From: Dipteronia dyeriana
Taxonomy: Eukaryota > Streptophyta > Magnoliopsida > Sapindales > Sapindaceae
Direction of reading: 5' to 3'
Length of the DNA stretch: 64,000 bases
Assembly: GCA_032871835.1 (NCBI GenBank)
Contig: CM065299.1
Span: 48,372,706 to 48,436,705 of the forward strand
Below, in pieces: positions 1 to 12,467 of the stretch (within the stretch, counting starts at the first letter, position 1; every line of letters begins with the position of its first letter). The notes beneath the pieces were generated by a model. It was not told the origin of the DNA, did not search any database, and saw only the letters and a program-made list of their open reading frames with translations. Made by a program: the position numbers and the translations under genes.

Positions 1-899
1 AAGATAGAATAAGTTAATATTGCTCATTCATACCCTAGATAATCTTAATGAAGAAAGTGTATCCGCGTGAAGAATATCAGTAATCGCCAAGAGCTCATAG
101 ACTGCCTATAGCTCTCCAAGTTACCATATTTACTCATATGACCACATTTTAAACTTGGATATTTTGGCTTGTCCATAAGCCATATTTCAATAGGCACTAT
201 TGAAAACTTAACGTTAAGATTTAATATCCAATACCTTAAAACATCCATATGATGATATTCTACTCTCACTTAATAAATGGAGACACGATGCCCATATCTA
301 TAAATGAAGTCCCATATCGATTAACAAATGAATACCACAAAACTATTGAAGATAGACTATGCTATATAATTGTACTCATTGATAGCTCAAATGATAAAAC
401 TTACAACCATAAGTCCATCGTTTATCTCAGGATTGAGATAGACTCTCCGATTGTCTTCAAGTGAAAACTTTTATCCGTTGACGGTTTTGGATAAAGTATT
501 TCACTGTTATCCTATTCAATGCACCAAGTGCACTAGATTCTTTTGCCCAAAGAGACCACATTTTGATGATTTTATACTCATCATAACACATTTGATCCCA
601 CTCAAATTCTAGCAAAGGAATCTACAACTTTAACAAGATAAAGGTGCCCAACCTCTATCTTAAGTTGTGAATATTTTTCAATACTAACTAAAGAATTGTG
701 TCTACCTCATACATATCCAGATGTATGAACAAATCTTCTTTTCTCATAGTCTTTTGACCTTGTAATTATTTACTTTTGACAATTATAAAATTTAAACTAT
801 AAATGCTATAAGATTTGTTACACTAGAAATCATTTTTATTAATATGAAAAGATTATCAAATACATTATTACACTCTTGCTATCGAGCATAATCCCAACA
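1..899 (-). repeat. 3' LTR of element A, partial
   Basis: It matches the other long LTRs of this Copia family. On the minus strand it starts TGTTGGGATTATGCTCG, directly after the polypurine tract at 900-917. The window edge cuts it off at about 900 of the ~2.4 kb typical of the family. It holds no long ORF. Two short overlapping antisense frames near 45-464 recur in other copies but look neutral (see rejected items). Confidence 0.9.
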
Positions 900-917
900 A
901 TCTCCCACTTGCTCTAT
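900..917 (-). other. Polypurine tract of element A
   Basis: On the minus strand ATAGAGCAAGTGGGAGAT lies immediately before the 3' LTR. The same tract sits at 12050-12066 in element B. It would prime plus-strand DNA synthesis. Confidence 0.8.
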
Positions 918-1268
918 AGCAAATGTGTCATAAATCTTATCCCTATATTCTCCAGGTCCCCATCAAAACTCTTTTGTGGAAAAGCCTTTGTGAAGAGATC
1001 CGCTATATTTTCTGCTGACGCGATCTTGGTTATCGTCACGTCTCCCCTATGCATAATTTCCTTTAAAAGGTGATACATTCTTTAAATGTGTTTCCCTCTC
1101 TTATGACTTCTTGGTTTTCTAGAATTAGCCACTGCTCCACTATTGTCACAGTAGATAGTGATCTTCTAATTCCCATCATGAAACCACTTCCAAGTCAATC
1201 AAGAAGCCAGCCAGCCTCTTTAGCAGCTTCACATGCAACAATATACTCAGCTTCATTGGTAGAATCAG
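918..1268 (-). pseudogene. Copia RNase H C-terminal fragment of element A
   Basis: Minus-strand translation in mixed frames gives pieces of the Copia RNase H end: EAEYIVACEAAKEA, a TIVEQW/SGAVANS-like stretch in a shifted frame, then an ADLFTKAF-like tail typical of the Copia C-terminus. In an intact element it would degrade the RNA strand during reverse transcription. Frameshifts and a small deletion after the GWLL segment show it is dead. The upstream half lies beyond the solo LTR at 3745-3790, with the target sequence split between the two sides. It ends next to the polypurine tract, as expected for the last domain of pol. Confidence 0.75.
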
Positions 1269-3744
1269 TGCAGGGAAAAAATGGTTTAGAAACGCAGCGG
1301 AAGCGTGAGAAAAAACGAGATTAGGGTTTGCGTGTAATTTTTTTTTTCCCTTTTATGCAACGAGAACCTTAACCCTAGATTAATTGATGTATATAAAAGT
1401 ATCGTACCTTTTTCTTGTGACGATTGAACAAGCGCCGAATTGATTCGGTAAGATCTTCCAATCCAATCACGAACGTGAATCACCTAGGAGTGTGGGCTCC
1501 CTTTCTTTAAATTGTATTCTTGAGGATGGAGACAAAGCAAATATCTTTTCTTTGTTAGTTACAAATATCCTCCAAGAGAAAAATTAAAGAACTTTCTGTA
1601 ACTTGTGAATTATCAATCAATTTGATGGTAACTCGCGTGAACCTTGATTCGATGTTGTACACAAAACCCTTTTGATGTAAAGGATATTAGTATACTATCG
1701 AATACAAAAACGTTCCCCTTTTTTCTCTACTTGTCCGAATTCACACACTATTGATTAGAGATGATCGAATTTTGTCTAGAGTAAAATCAGATTTTTCTCC
1801 CTCAAAATTCTTGTGATGGCCGAAACTTTTTCTTTCTCAAATAAAGGTTGGCCGAAATTACCTCTAATTGCCTTAGGGCTGGTTGAATTAATCATCCACA
1901 CACATATAGGTTCATAAATCCTTTCCTAAGAAGGATTCACTTGGTTGGCAAGAATCCTTTCCTTAGGTGGATTTATTTGGTAGTTAGAATCCTTATCTAG
2001 AAGGAAATCTTTCCTATTCTATATTATACATGTGATGAAGGAAATTCCCTTGTTTGAAGTAGATTAGGAGTGCTTAATCTCTCCTAATAAAGATTACTTG
2101 ATGGACAAGAATCCTATCCTTAGGTAGATTAACCTGGTGGTTATGAATCCTTTTCAAATAAGAATTCTACCACTAAGTAGTTTTACTTGGTGACCAAGAA
2201 TCCTTTTCCAAAAAGAATTCTTTCCTACACCAAGACTCCTAATCCTACTCAATAGTGTGTTTGTAACCATATTAAAGTCTTCCTAATTTGATTAGATAAA
2301 TAACTCCTTTTATTTATCTACTTATCAAATATAGTCTTTAACATTAACTATACTACCAACATTAGTATAGTTTTAGGAGACCATCTCCTAATAGGAAAAG
2401 ATTTTGACTTTTAATTAAATAATTAATTAATCAACAAATTAATTAATTTCCATTTAATAAAATAATAATAAAATAAAAATAATATATTAAATCTATTATC
2501 CATAGCCATTGCCGCCCATACCTAGTATAAAGGCCATATATTATTTTTCTCATTTTATTAAATCCATTGGACCTAAATAAAAAGTCCACATGTGAACTAG
2601 ACATATTCTTACAAAAAGAAACAAGTTCACATGCCTTATTTCAATTCTAGATGGACCACTATTGGTCTGGTAGAATATATCAAGTGATCCATGCAAGTTT
2701 GTGTGGATTGGGGATCTTGGCGGGCTATCTAAATTTAAGCTCCAATAGACACAACCCAATCTCAATAACCAAATGATTCACTTAGGTCCAATCTATTTAA
2801 TTTTAGTTCATTCCACTAAAGAACTAAAATTGAACTCTTAAATAAAGATAGAATAAGTTGATGTTACTCATTCATACCCTAGACAACCTTATTGGAGAAA
2901 ATGTATTCTCGTGAAGAATACCAGTAATTGCCAAGAACTCATAGACCGCCTATAGCTCTCCAAGTTACCATATTTACTCATATGACCATATTTTGAACTT
3001 GGATATTTTGACTTGTCCAGAAGCCATGTTTCAATAGACACTATTGAAAACTTAACGTTAAGATTTAATATCCAATACCTCAAAACATCCATATGATGGT
3101 ATTCTACTCTCATTCAATAAATGGAGCCACGATGTCCATATCTATAAATGAAGTCCTCTATCGATTAACAAATGAATACCACCAAACGATCGATGATAGA
3201 CTATGCTATATAATCGTACTCATTGATAGCTCAAATGACAACACTTGCAACCATAAGTCCATCATTTATCTTAGGATTGAGATAGACTCTCCGATTGTCT
3301 TCAAATGAAAACTTTTATCCATTGACGGTTCTAGATAAAGTATTTCATTTTGATCCTATTCAATGCACTCAGTGCACTAGATTCTTTTGCCCAAAGACAC
3401 AACACTTTGATGATTTTAGACTCATCATAACACATTTGATCCCACTTAAATGCTAGCAAAAAAATCTACATTTTTATCAAGATAAAGGCGCCCAATCTTC
3501 TATCTTAAGTTGTGAATATTATTCAATACTAACTAAAGAATTGTGCCTACTTCATACATATCAAGATGTATGAACAATTCTTCTTTTCTCATAGTCTTTT
3601 GACCTTATGATTATTTACTTTTGACAATTATAATAATGAAACTATAAATGCTATAAGATTTGTTAAACTATAAATCACTTTATTCATATGAAAAAGATTG
3701 TTAATTACACTATTACACTCTTGCTATCGAGCATAATCCTAACA
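1269..3744 (-). mobile_element. Solo Copia LTR in element A RNase H
   Basis: This is a complete 2476-bp LTR of the family. On the minus strand it starts TGTTAGGATTATGCTCG and ends CCCTGCA, with no primer site or polypurine tract beside it. The flanks ATCAG (1264-1268) and ATCAT (3745-3749) make a 5-bp target duplication with one mismatch, and the RNase H reading continues across the site. This is the usual product of recombination between the two LTRs of an inserted element. Confidence 0.88.
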
Positions 3745-4742
3745 ATCATCAATACAAGATTGCTTGATACTCCTCCATATGACGAGGTATGGTAGATTGT
3801 TGATCTTGTTTTTTTACGGAACTTACAATTGGGCTAGGTTCTGAAAACTCTTTTGGAATTGTATCTCTTGAAAGCTCATTTAGAACAATTCTACTTTTAG
3901 GCACAAAATTACTCATATAGTCCTCTTTTAGAAATTTAGCATTTGACGAAACAAATACTTTAAGATATGAAGGAATAAAGAAATAATATCTTTTGGTTCC
4001 ATTTGGATACCCTACAAATATGCATGTTTCTGAACATGACTCCATCTTTTCTGTCTTTCCTTTTAACACGTATGCAAGACATCCAAATATCCTTAAATGT
4101 TGTAAACTAGGCCTTCGCCCGGTCCATAACTCATGCTGTATTTTAGGAACCGACTTAGATGGTACATTGTTTAGAATGTACAGAACAGTTTGTAAAGCAT
4201 ATCCCCAAAAAGAATTTGGAAGCATTGAATAACTCAACATAGACCTAATCATGTCCAAAAGATTTCTATTTCTTTTTTCTGCCACCCCATTTTGTTGAGG
4301 TGTACCTGGTGCAAAAAACTGAGAAATTACCCCATTGTTAATAAGATATCGCTGAAACTCACTATATAGATATTCTCTACCACGATCAGACCTCATGATT
4401 TTTATGTGTTTCTCTAGCTGATTTTCAACTTCAGCTTAAATGCTTCGAACATGTCAAAAGCATCCGACTTATGTCTCATGAGATACACATAGCTAAATCT
4501 TCAGTAATCATCAGTGAAAATGATGAAATACTTATATCCACCTATAGCTTGAAGGTTCATATGACCACACACATCAGTGTGTATCAATCCTAAACATTCG
4601 GTGGCTCTTAGGCCTTTTGTCGTGAACGGCTTTTTGGTAATCTTACCTTCCAAACAAGATTCACAAGTAGGTAGATCATCAACCTTTAAGTCACTTAAAG
4701 GTCCATCACTAACAAATCTTTTGATCCCATTAAGATTAATAT
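3745..4742 (-). pseudogene. Copia integrase-region fragment of element A
   Basis: The minus-strand frame at 3749-4396 (215 aa) reads as the second half of a Copia integrase and its linker: [36 protein letters not shown], then [14 protein letters not shown] and [15 protein letters not shown]. Upstream to 4742 the sequence continues with GLIHTDVCGHM, FTDDY and LMRHKSDAFDMF but contains stops and a shift. Integrase inserts the cDNA into the host chromosome; its Asp and Glu motif positions are still readable here. At the 3' end the frame passes through DQQSTI directly into RNase H sequence, so about 1.3 kb of RT is missing. The 5' end is cut by the insertion of element B. Confidence 0.85.
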
Positions 4743-6949
4743 TGTTAGGATTATGCTTGATAGCAAGAGTATAATAATGTATTTGACAATCTTTTCATAT
4801 TAATAAAGTGATTTCTAGTTTAACAAATCTTATAGCATTTATAGTTTAATTATTATAATTGTCAAAAGTAAATAATCATAAGGTTAAAAGATTATGAGAT
4901 AAGAAGAATTGTTCATACAACTAGATATGTATGAGGTAGACACAATTCTTTAGTTAGTCTTGAATAATATTCACAACTTAAGATAAAGGTTGGGCGACTT
5001 TATCTTGTCAAAGTTGTAGATTCTTTTGCTAGCATTTGAGTAGGATCAAATGTGTTATGATAAGTCTAAAATCATCAAAGTGTGGTGTCTTTGGGCAAAA
5101 GAATCTAGTGCACTGGGTGCATTGAATTTGATCACAATGAAATATTTTTTCTAAAACTGTCAATGGATAAAAGTTTTCATTTGAAGACAATCGGGGAGTC
5201 TATCTCAATTGTGAGATAAATGATGGACTTATGGTTGCAAGTGGTATCATTTGAGCTATCAATGAGTACGATTATATAGCATAGTCTATCCTCGATAGTT
5301 TGGTGGTATTCATTTGTTAATCGATAGAGGACTTCATTTATAGATATGGACATCGTGGCTCCATTTATGAAATGGGTGTAGAATATCATCATATGGATGT
5401 TATGAGGTATTGGATATTAAATCTTAACGTTAAGTTTTCAATAGTGTCTATTGAAAAATGGCTTCTGGATAGGTCAAAATATCCAAGTTCAAAATGTGGT
5501 CATATGAGTAAATATGGTAACTTGGAGAGCTATAGACGGTCTATGAGCTCTTGGCGATTACTGATATTATTCACGAGGATACACTTTCTCCAATAAGGTT
5601 GTCTAGGGTATGAATGAGTAACATCAACTTATTCTATCTTTATTTAAGAGTTCAACTTTAGTTATTTAGTGGAATGAACTAAAATTAAATAGATCGGACC
5701 TAAGTGAATCATTTGTTGTTTGTGATTGGGTTGTGTCTATTTAAGCTTAAATTTAGATAGCCCGCCAGGATCCCCAATCCAAACGAACTTGCATGGTTCA
5801 CTTGATATATTCTACCGGACCAATTTAGGGGTCCATATAGAATTGTATTAAGGCATGTGGACTTGTTTCTTTTTGTAAGAATGGGTCTAGTTCACTTGTG
5901 GACTTTTTATAAAAGTCCAATGGATTTAATAAAATAAGAAAAATAATATATATGCCTATATATTGTGTTGGGCGACAAGTCTATTTAAAATAGCTTAATT
6001 TTATTATTTTATTTTATTATTTAATTAAATGGAAATTAATTAATTTGATAATTAATTAATTATTTAATTAAAAGTCAGAATCTTTTTCTAGTAGGAGTAG
6101 GTCTCCTAATTTTATACTATTGTTGGTAGTATAATTAATATTAAAGACTATATTTGGTAAGTAGAAAAATAAAATGAATTATTTATCTAATCAAATTTGG
6201 AAGTCTTTAATATGGATACAAATACACTATTGAGTTGGATTAGGAGTCTGGGTGTAGGATAGAATTCATTTTAGAAAAGAATTCTTAACCACCAAGTAAA
6301 TCCACCTAAGGAAAGGATTCTTGCCTATCAAGTAAATTCTTCTTAGGAGAGGATTTGGTCTCCTATATATACTACTTGTAAATTTCGACCAAGCCTTAGT
6401 TTTTGGTGTGAGAAGTTGTTTTTTATTTGTATTTTCATTGTTATAAAAAAAAACTTTGTCCAACTCATTGTGTGAAGAATTCGGCCAAGCATAGAGAAAA
6501 GAGGGAACATTTTTGTTTACGATAGTACATTAGTATCCTTTGCATCAAAAGGGTTTTGTATACAACAACGAATCAAGGTTCACGCGAGTTTCAATCAAAT
6601 TGATTGATAATTCAAAAGTGACCGGACGTTCTTGGTTTTTCTCTCAGAGGATTATTGTGACTAACAAAGAAGAAGATTTTGTTTGTTTCCATCCTCAGGT
6701 ATACAATTTGAAGAAAGGGAGGCCACACTCCTAGGTAATTCACGTTCATGATTGGATTAGAAGATCTTGCAGATTCAATTTGACGCTAGTTCAATCGTCA
6801 TGAAAAGAAAAGATACGATACTTTTTATATACATCAATTAATATAAGGTTAAGGTTCTTGTTATTAAAAGTGATTTTTTTTATACACAAATTTATAATTT
6901 TCTTATTTCTCACGCTTCCGTTGCGTTTCTGAACCGTTTTTTCCCTACA
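4743..6949 (+). repeat. 5' LTR of element B
   Basis: The LTR is 2207 bp. It starts TGTTAGGATTATGCTTG and ends TTCCCTACA, two bases before the primer site. It contains AT-rich blocks such as ATTAATTAATTATTTAAT near 6045-6065 that recur in all copies. Its ends match the 3' LTR start at 12067 and the other LTRs in the window. Confidence 0.93.
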
Positions 6950-6951
6950 AT

Positions 6952-6968
6952 TGGTATCAGAGTCTGGT
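6952..6968 (+). other. Primer binding site of element B
   Basis: TGGTATCAGAGTCTGGT matches the usual plant Copia site for the 3' end of initiator methionine tRNA. It lies two bases after the LTR end. Confidence 0.88.
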
Positions 6969-8297
6969 TGTACCCTTGATTAATTGTTGTATTTGTTCAT
7001 GAATCTTTTTCTTTTTATTGTATATATGTATGTTTTAGAAAGAGATGACACTCTAGGTATTCAGATATATATTTACATTGGAATGTATGGATATATATAT
7101 ATATGTTTTATATGTTGTTTGTTATTGCTCAATTTTGGTCCTATAATTTTAATGTATCGCCATAATTACCTTCTTGGTAGCTGCTAAGTTTTTTTTTTAT
7201 TTTGTTGTTGTAATAAAAAAAAAACTGCACTTGTTGTAATAAAAAAAAATTCACTTTTGTAATAAAAAAAAACTTATGTAATTTTTTATTTATAATTCTT
7301 CTGTAATATATTCAAGTATCAAAGATTCGAAGGTCAGAAGAATTGGAAGTAACCGAAACAAGTTTGGGACTGTGCGAGCCGTAGCAACAAACATGCGTGC
7401 GAAGAGCATGCAACCACGTTTGTTGAGGCATGGGCTACGCACGGTAGCCCTTTATGGGGTTGTGGCATGTGCATTCCCATGGGAAGGGGACAAGGGTGTG
7501 CACGCCCATGGGAGGTAGCCAAGAGAGCCCAGACAACGAAGGTCGCATGAAGATTTGTTCACCAAGAAAGGAGTTTTTTGTATTCCAAGACATGTAATTT
7601 ACTTGTTTTTCTAGGATGGACCAAAATTGTAGCTATTCATATTTTTGTAAATATTGAAATGCTTGTCATTGTTTGATAACATGTCATATAGAATAGGAGT
7701 GCCACTTATATATCTCTTTTGGTATGAACATGCATAGAATGGTTTAGGTATCTAAATTGGCATCTAGATAACTTGGTAAATCATTCTTTGGAATTCGATC
7801 ATACGCCTTAAACAATTGAGTGGGAGAAGGTGTTTTGGAACACCTATGGCCTCCAAGTTTAGTTGAGCTTTATGTTTCGTGTAATAACCTCCCAAGAGGT
7901 ATTCATGAATGGAATTTAGCAAGAAACTTCCTTACAAGGATAGACTAGACAATTAGCCCAAACGATATCTACTCCTAAAAGAGGGATATTCATGAGGGAT
8001 TATATTGAAGGTCAATAACTTGGTATTACATTCAATGTAATTTTATTATTATCCTCCCAAGAGTTCTTGTTAATAAAAATTACAAGGCTAAAATTTAAAA
8101 TGTTGGTTGTTATTTTAACAATTATGTGGGACCAAACTAGTAAATGTTGTGAACTCCTAAGGAGGCGTTATATTTATGGGTGATGGATCACCATTGAATT
8201 TTTACGATTGAATTATTTTATTTAATTCAAGATAAATATTCAAAAGTGCTTTATTATGATTATTTACTTATATAATTTTTTTTATAAAAACGAAATC
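6969..8297 (+). other. Untranslated leader of element B, with conserved hairpin
   Basis: This is about 1.3 kb of non-coding leader between the primer site and gag. It has poly-A/T runs (7190-7290), a GC-rich patch (7370-7510) and an AT-rich 3' part. The patch holds a perfect 7-bp stem, GGGCTAC (7432-7438) with GTAGCCC (7444-7450), around loop GCACG. The same hairpin with changed stem pairs lies in the leaders of D and A. Short frames in this stretch do not resemble known proteins. Confidence 0.75.
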
Positions 8298-9060
8298 ATG
8301 AACCCATCCCTAATCAACATCCTAAAAGATAATACTTTAACTGATGATAATTATGTCACATGGAAAAAGAAATTTGGGTTGTTATTGCAAGCTGAAAAAC
8401 ATAAATTCATTATGTCTACTCCTTAACCAATAAACTAATGAATCTACACAGGAGCAAAGAGATGAGTATCAGTAGTGGAAGTCTTTAGATGAGATGGCTA
8501 AATGTACATTACTTCATGGCCACCATCTCTGACTTGTTGCAACAGCAATATGAAGGAATGGAGATTGCTACCGATATAATGATGTCTCTAGAGGAGATGT
8601 TTGCTATGAGGTCTAGGACGACCAAGAGAGAGGCAGTGACTACTTTTATGAATCTTAGGATGAAACCTGGACAGGGTGTGAAAGATCACGTGATGAAATT
8701 CATAGCACATCTCAACATTGCTGAACTAAATGGTGCTGAGATAGATGGTGAGACCAAAATTGACACGATTGTTAACTCACTGTCGGATTCCTTTGATCAA
8801 TTCAAGTTGGACTACACCTTGAATAATAAGGAGTACCCCTGCAAGGCCTGATGCAAGATGTTCAAAGCGCGGAAAAAATCCTTGTGAAAGGCTAGGGTCA
8901 AGAGATTCATATGCTTGGTAAGTTGCTACCGTTAAAGACCCGTAAGAAGGTCAAGAGACAACAGAAGAAAAAGCAACTTTAGCCTTCTTAGAAGTAGACC
9001 AAGATAGTAACCAAGATCAAAGGGAAGTGTTTCCTTTGTAGTGAAAAGGGTCAAAGGAAT
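8298..9060 (+). pseudogene. Copia gag, broken (element B)
   Basis: The start ATG at 8298 opens MNPSLINILKDN, the N-terminus also seen in D, followed by NYVTWKKKFGLLLQ, and a stop TAA at 8423-8425. A shifted frame (8489-8851) then carries the gag core: SLEEMFAMRSRTTKRE, FMNLRMKPGQGVKDH and AELNGAEIDGETKID. Gag would form the virus-like particle. Next to 9030 only the first half of the zinc knuckle (CFLC) remains, because about 146 bp present in D, including the second half of the knuckle and the protease active site, are deleted. Confidence 0.85.
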
Positions 9061-10020
9061 ACTGAATAAGAATGAATTCAACTTGTATTTAGGCAATGAA
9101 GCATTGGTGTCTACTAGTGTAGTGGGAGATATTAGAATCAATTTAGATTCTTATAGGCATTTAGATTTAATAAACGTTTATTATGTACCACAATTCAAGA
9201 GGAATTTAATTTCGGTCTCTTGTCTAAATAAATTTGGATATTCGGTTACTTTTAGTAAAAGGTTTTATTATTAGTAAGAATAACAAAATTATTTGCAAAG
9301 GTACATTGGAAAACGGTTTATTCTATTTGCATAGAAATATCTCTCACTTTTTAGACACGAAATCAACATAACCTAATCATAAAAGAGTAAAATTATCCAA
9401 AGATGAAACCTACCTATCGCATATGCGCCTAGGTCATATTAACCTTAATATGATTAAAAGATTGGTAAGTGACGGACCTCTAAGTGACTTAAAGGTTGAT
9501 GATCTACCAACTTGTGAAATCTTGTTTGGAAGGTAAAATAACCAAAAGGTCGTTTACGACCAAAGACACAAGAGCCATCGAATGTTTAGGATTGATACAT
9601 ACTGATGTGTGTGGACCTATAAGTATTCAAGCTAGAGGTGGATATGAGTACTTCATCACTTTCACGGATGATCACTCAATATTTGTCAATGTGTATCTCA
9701 TGAGACATAAGTCAGATGCTTTTGACATGTTCAAAGCATTTAAAGCTGAAGTGGAAAATCAGCTTGAGAAACGCATATAAATCTTGAGGTCTGATCGTGG
9801 AGGAGAATATCTATCTGTTGTGTTTCAGCAATATCTTATTTTTAATGGGATAATTTCTCAGTTTTCTGCACCATACACACCTCAACAAAATGGGGTGGCA
9901 GAAAGGAGAAATAGAACTATTTTGGACATGGTTAGGTCTATGTTGAGTTATTCAATGCTCCCTAATTCTTTTTGGGGATATGCTTTATAAACCGTAATGT
10001 ACATTCTAAACGATGTACCA
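9041..10020 (+). pseudogene. Copia protease tail and integrase, broken (element B)
   Basis: The frame 9041-9274 covers the part downstream of the protease active site (HLDLINVYYVPQFKRNLISV); the DSGA motif itself is absent. The integrase follows in one frame with stops. Residues at 9496-9780 include GLIHTDVCGPIS and TFTDDHS, and 9784-9990 has RSDRGGEYL and [14 protein letters not shown], so the Asp, Asp and Glu catalytic positions are still present. In a live element this enzyme inserts the cDNA. Here stops at 9778 and 9988 and frameshifts between the blocks inactivate it. It is followed by the linker to RT. Confidence 0.87.
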
Positions 10021-12049
10021 TCTAGGTCGTTCTTAAAACACCGCATGAGTTATGGACCAGGCGAAGGCCTAGTTTACAATACTTAAGGATATTTGGATGT
10101 CCTACACACATGTTAAAAGGAAAGACAGAAAAGGTGGAATCCCGTTTAAAAACATGTATATTTGTAGGTTAGCCAAAAGGAGCAAAATGATATTATTTTT
10201 ATAGTCCTTCAGATCTTGAAGTATTTGTTTTGACAAATGCAAAATTTCTGGAAAAGGACTACATGAATAATTTTGTGTTTAAAATTATAATTGTCCCGAA
10301 TGAGCTTTCAGGAGATACAATTCCACGAGAGGTTTCACAACCAAGCCCAATTGTAAGTTCCGTACCAACACAAGATCAACAATCTACCATACATAGTCGT
10401 AGTGGGAGGGTTAGTAGACAACCCGAGAGATACATCGGTCTAAGAGAATCTGTAGAGAATCTCCTGGACGACGATGATCCCTATACGTACAAGGAAGCAA
10501 TGGAAGATGTTGATTGTCGCCATTGGCAAAAGGCAATGCAATCCGAAATAGAATATATGTTCAAAAACAAAGTCTGGTCTCTTGTAGACTTGCCCAAAGG
10601 GATAAACCAATCGGGTGAAAGTGGGTATACAAGAGGAAAAGAGGAAAGGATAGAAAGGTGGAAACCTATAAAGCTAGATTGGTAGCTAAAGGTTATACAC
10701 AGAAGGAAGGTATCGATTATGAAGAAACCTTTTCTCCTGTGGCCATGCTTAAATCCATTAGGATACTCTTATCCATTGCGGCATCTCTAGACCTAGAGAT
10801 TTGGCAAATGGACGTTAAGACAACTTTCCTTAATGGAAGTCTTGACGAAAGCATCTACATGATGCAACCAGAAGGATTCATTAAAAACGGCAAAGAGGAA
10901 AGGGTATGTAAGTTGCAAAGATCCATATATGGATTGAAGCAAGCATCCAGATCCTGAAACATAAGGTTCGATCAAGCTGTGAAAAGTTTTGGATTTATTC
11001 AAAACCTTGACGAACATTGTATATATAAAAAGATTAAAGGCGACAAGTTGGTTTTTCTAGTTCTTTACTTTGATGATATACTACTCATCGGAAACGATGT
11101 AGGTGTATTAACATCAATAACAGAATGGTTAGAAAAAAAATTTGATATGAAGGACTTAGGAGAAGCAAGTTATATTCTTGGTATCCAAGTCATAAGGGAT
11201 AGAAAGAATAGAACGATTGCTTTATCCCAAGCTTCAAACTTAGATAAAATGTTGTCTAGGTTTTCCATGTAAGATTCCAAAAAAGGTATGTTACCTTTCA
11301 GACATGGAATCAAACTTTCTATGGAACAAGTTCCTAAGAATGAGCATGAAGAGCAATTCATGTGTAGGATTCCGTATGCTTCGGTAGTTGGAAGTCTCAT
11401 GTATGCAATTCTCTGCACTAGACCAGATATTTGTTTTGCTGTGGGCATAGTTAGTAGGTTTCAATCGAAACCTGGTCCTGATCACTGGACGGCAGTCGAG
11501 CATATTTTCAAGTATCTTAGGAGAATGAGAGATTATACGCTTGTATATCTGGAGGGGATTTATTTCCAGTTGGGTATACAGATTCTAATTTTCAGTCAGA
11601 TTCTGACTCTAGGAGACCAACATCAGGATCTGTGTTTTCTATTGGAAGAGGGGCAGTCATATGGAGGATTATCTAGCAATATTGTATTGTCGATTCCACC
11701 ATGGAAGCCGAGTATGTTGTAGCATGTGAGGCTGCTAAAAAGGCTGTCTGGCTTCGCCTATTCTTGATTGACATGGAAGTGGTTCCTAATGTGAATAAGT
11801 AGATCACTATCTATTGTGACAATAGTGGAGCAGTGGCTAATTCGAGAGATCAAAGAAGTCATAATAGAGGGAAACATATTGAAAGAAAGTATCACCTTTT
11901 GAGGGAAATTGTGCATATGGGTGACGTGACGATTACCAAGATCGTGTCAGCAGATAATCTAGCAGATCCCTTTACAAAAGGATATTCCACAAAAGAGTTT
12001 TGATAGGCATCTAGAGAACATGGGGATGAGAGATATGACACATTTGATA
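10021..12049 (+). pseudogene. Copia reverse transcriptase and RNase H, broken (element B)
   Basis: The linker (10021-10640) includes SIVSSVPTQDQQSTI-like sequence and the start of RT (EAMEDVDCRHWQKAM). After a frameshift, one frame runs from 10658 to 11722 with stops at 10955 and 11270. It has [28 protein letters not shown] and [14 protein letters not shown], and the polymerase motif is YFDDILL where most Copia RTs have YVDD. RNase H pieces follow: PYASVVGSLMYA, a shifted EAEYVVACEAAKKAVWL, YCDNSGAVANS and ADNLADPFTKG. This is the only Copia copy in the window with the RT region still present. Confidence 0.87.
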
Positions 12050-12066
12050 TAGAGCAAGTGGGAGAT
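12050..12066 (+). other. Polypurine tract of element B
   Basis: The purine-rich stretch AGAGCAAGTGGGAGAT ends directly before the 3' LTR start TGTTTGG, the same arrangement as in element A. Confidence 0.8.
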
Positions 12067-12281
12067 TGTTTGGATTATGCTAGATAGCAAGAGTTTAATA
12101 ATGTATTTGACAATCTTTTAACATTAATAAAGCGATTTCCAGTTTAACAAATCTTATAACATTTATAGTTTAATTATTATAATTGCCAAAAGTAAATAAT
12201 CATAATGTCAAAAGACTATGAGAAAAGAAGAATTGTTCATACATCTAGATATGTATGAGGTAGACACAGTTCTTTAGTTAC
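12067..12281 (+). repeat. 3' LTR of element B, truncated
   Basis: It starts TGTTTGGATTATGCTAG and follows the family LTR to about 12281 (after TAGACACAGTTCTTTAGTTA). There it switches to minus-strand gag sequence of element A. About 2 kb of LTR is missing. Confidence 0.88.
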
Positions 12282-12467
12282 CCACTGCTGATATTCATCT
12301 CTTTGCACATCATTAGATTCATTAGTAAGAGTTGGTGGTTTAGGAATAGGCAGAATGAACTTATGATTTCCAGCTTGCAACAACAACCCAATTTTCCTTT
12401 TCTAAGTGTCATAATTACCATCAGTTAAAGTATTATCTTTTAGGATTTTAATAAAGGATTGGGTCAT
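12282..12467 (-). pseudogene. Copia gag N-terminus (element A)
   Basis: On the minus strand the ATG at 12467 opens a gag start close to those of B and D: SFIKILKDNTLTDGNY, then a stop in the NYDT segment, then KRKIGLLLQ and a tail ending at DEYQQW near 12282. Only about 60 codons remain before the junction with the truncated LTR of B. The match to gag residues 1-60 of D, the strand and the leader upstream show that this is the gag start of element A. Confidence 0.85.

Larger units (their letters stand above)
4743..12281 (+). mobile_element. Copia element B inserted in element A
   Basis: This plus-strand element of the same family has a complete 5' LTR, primer site, leader, degraded gag-pol, polypurine tract and only the first ~215 bp of its 3' LTR. 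The insertion site lies in A's integrase upstream region (flank AATAT at 4738-4742). The right end is not an insertion boundary: the 3' LTR breaks off near 12281 and joins A's gag sequence on the other strand, so a later deletion removed the rest of the LTR and the neighbouring part of A. The partner target duplication is therefore lost. Confidence 0.88.

Noticed and set aside
45..464. Two overlapping opposite-strand frames (74 and 71 aa) that recur in most LTR copies (for example 2889-3308, 5177-5596, 19985-20404, 37394-37876)
   Set aside because: Between the copies at 5372 and 37589 I counted about eight amino-acid-changing and three silent codon differences, close to the neutral expectation. 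The frame is broken in the LTR at 58771-61049, and its end shifts in D. They look like chance frames kept by recent copying.
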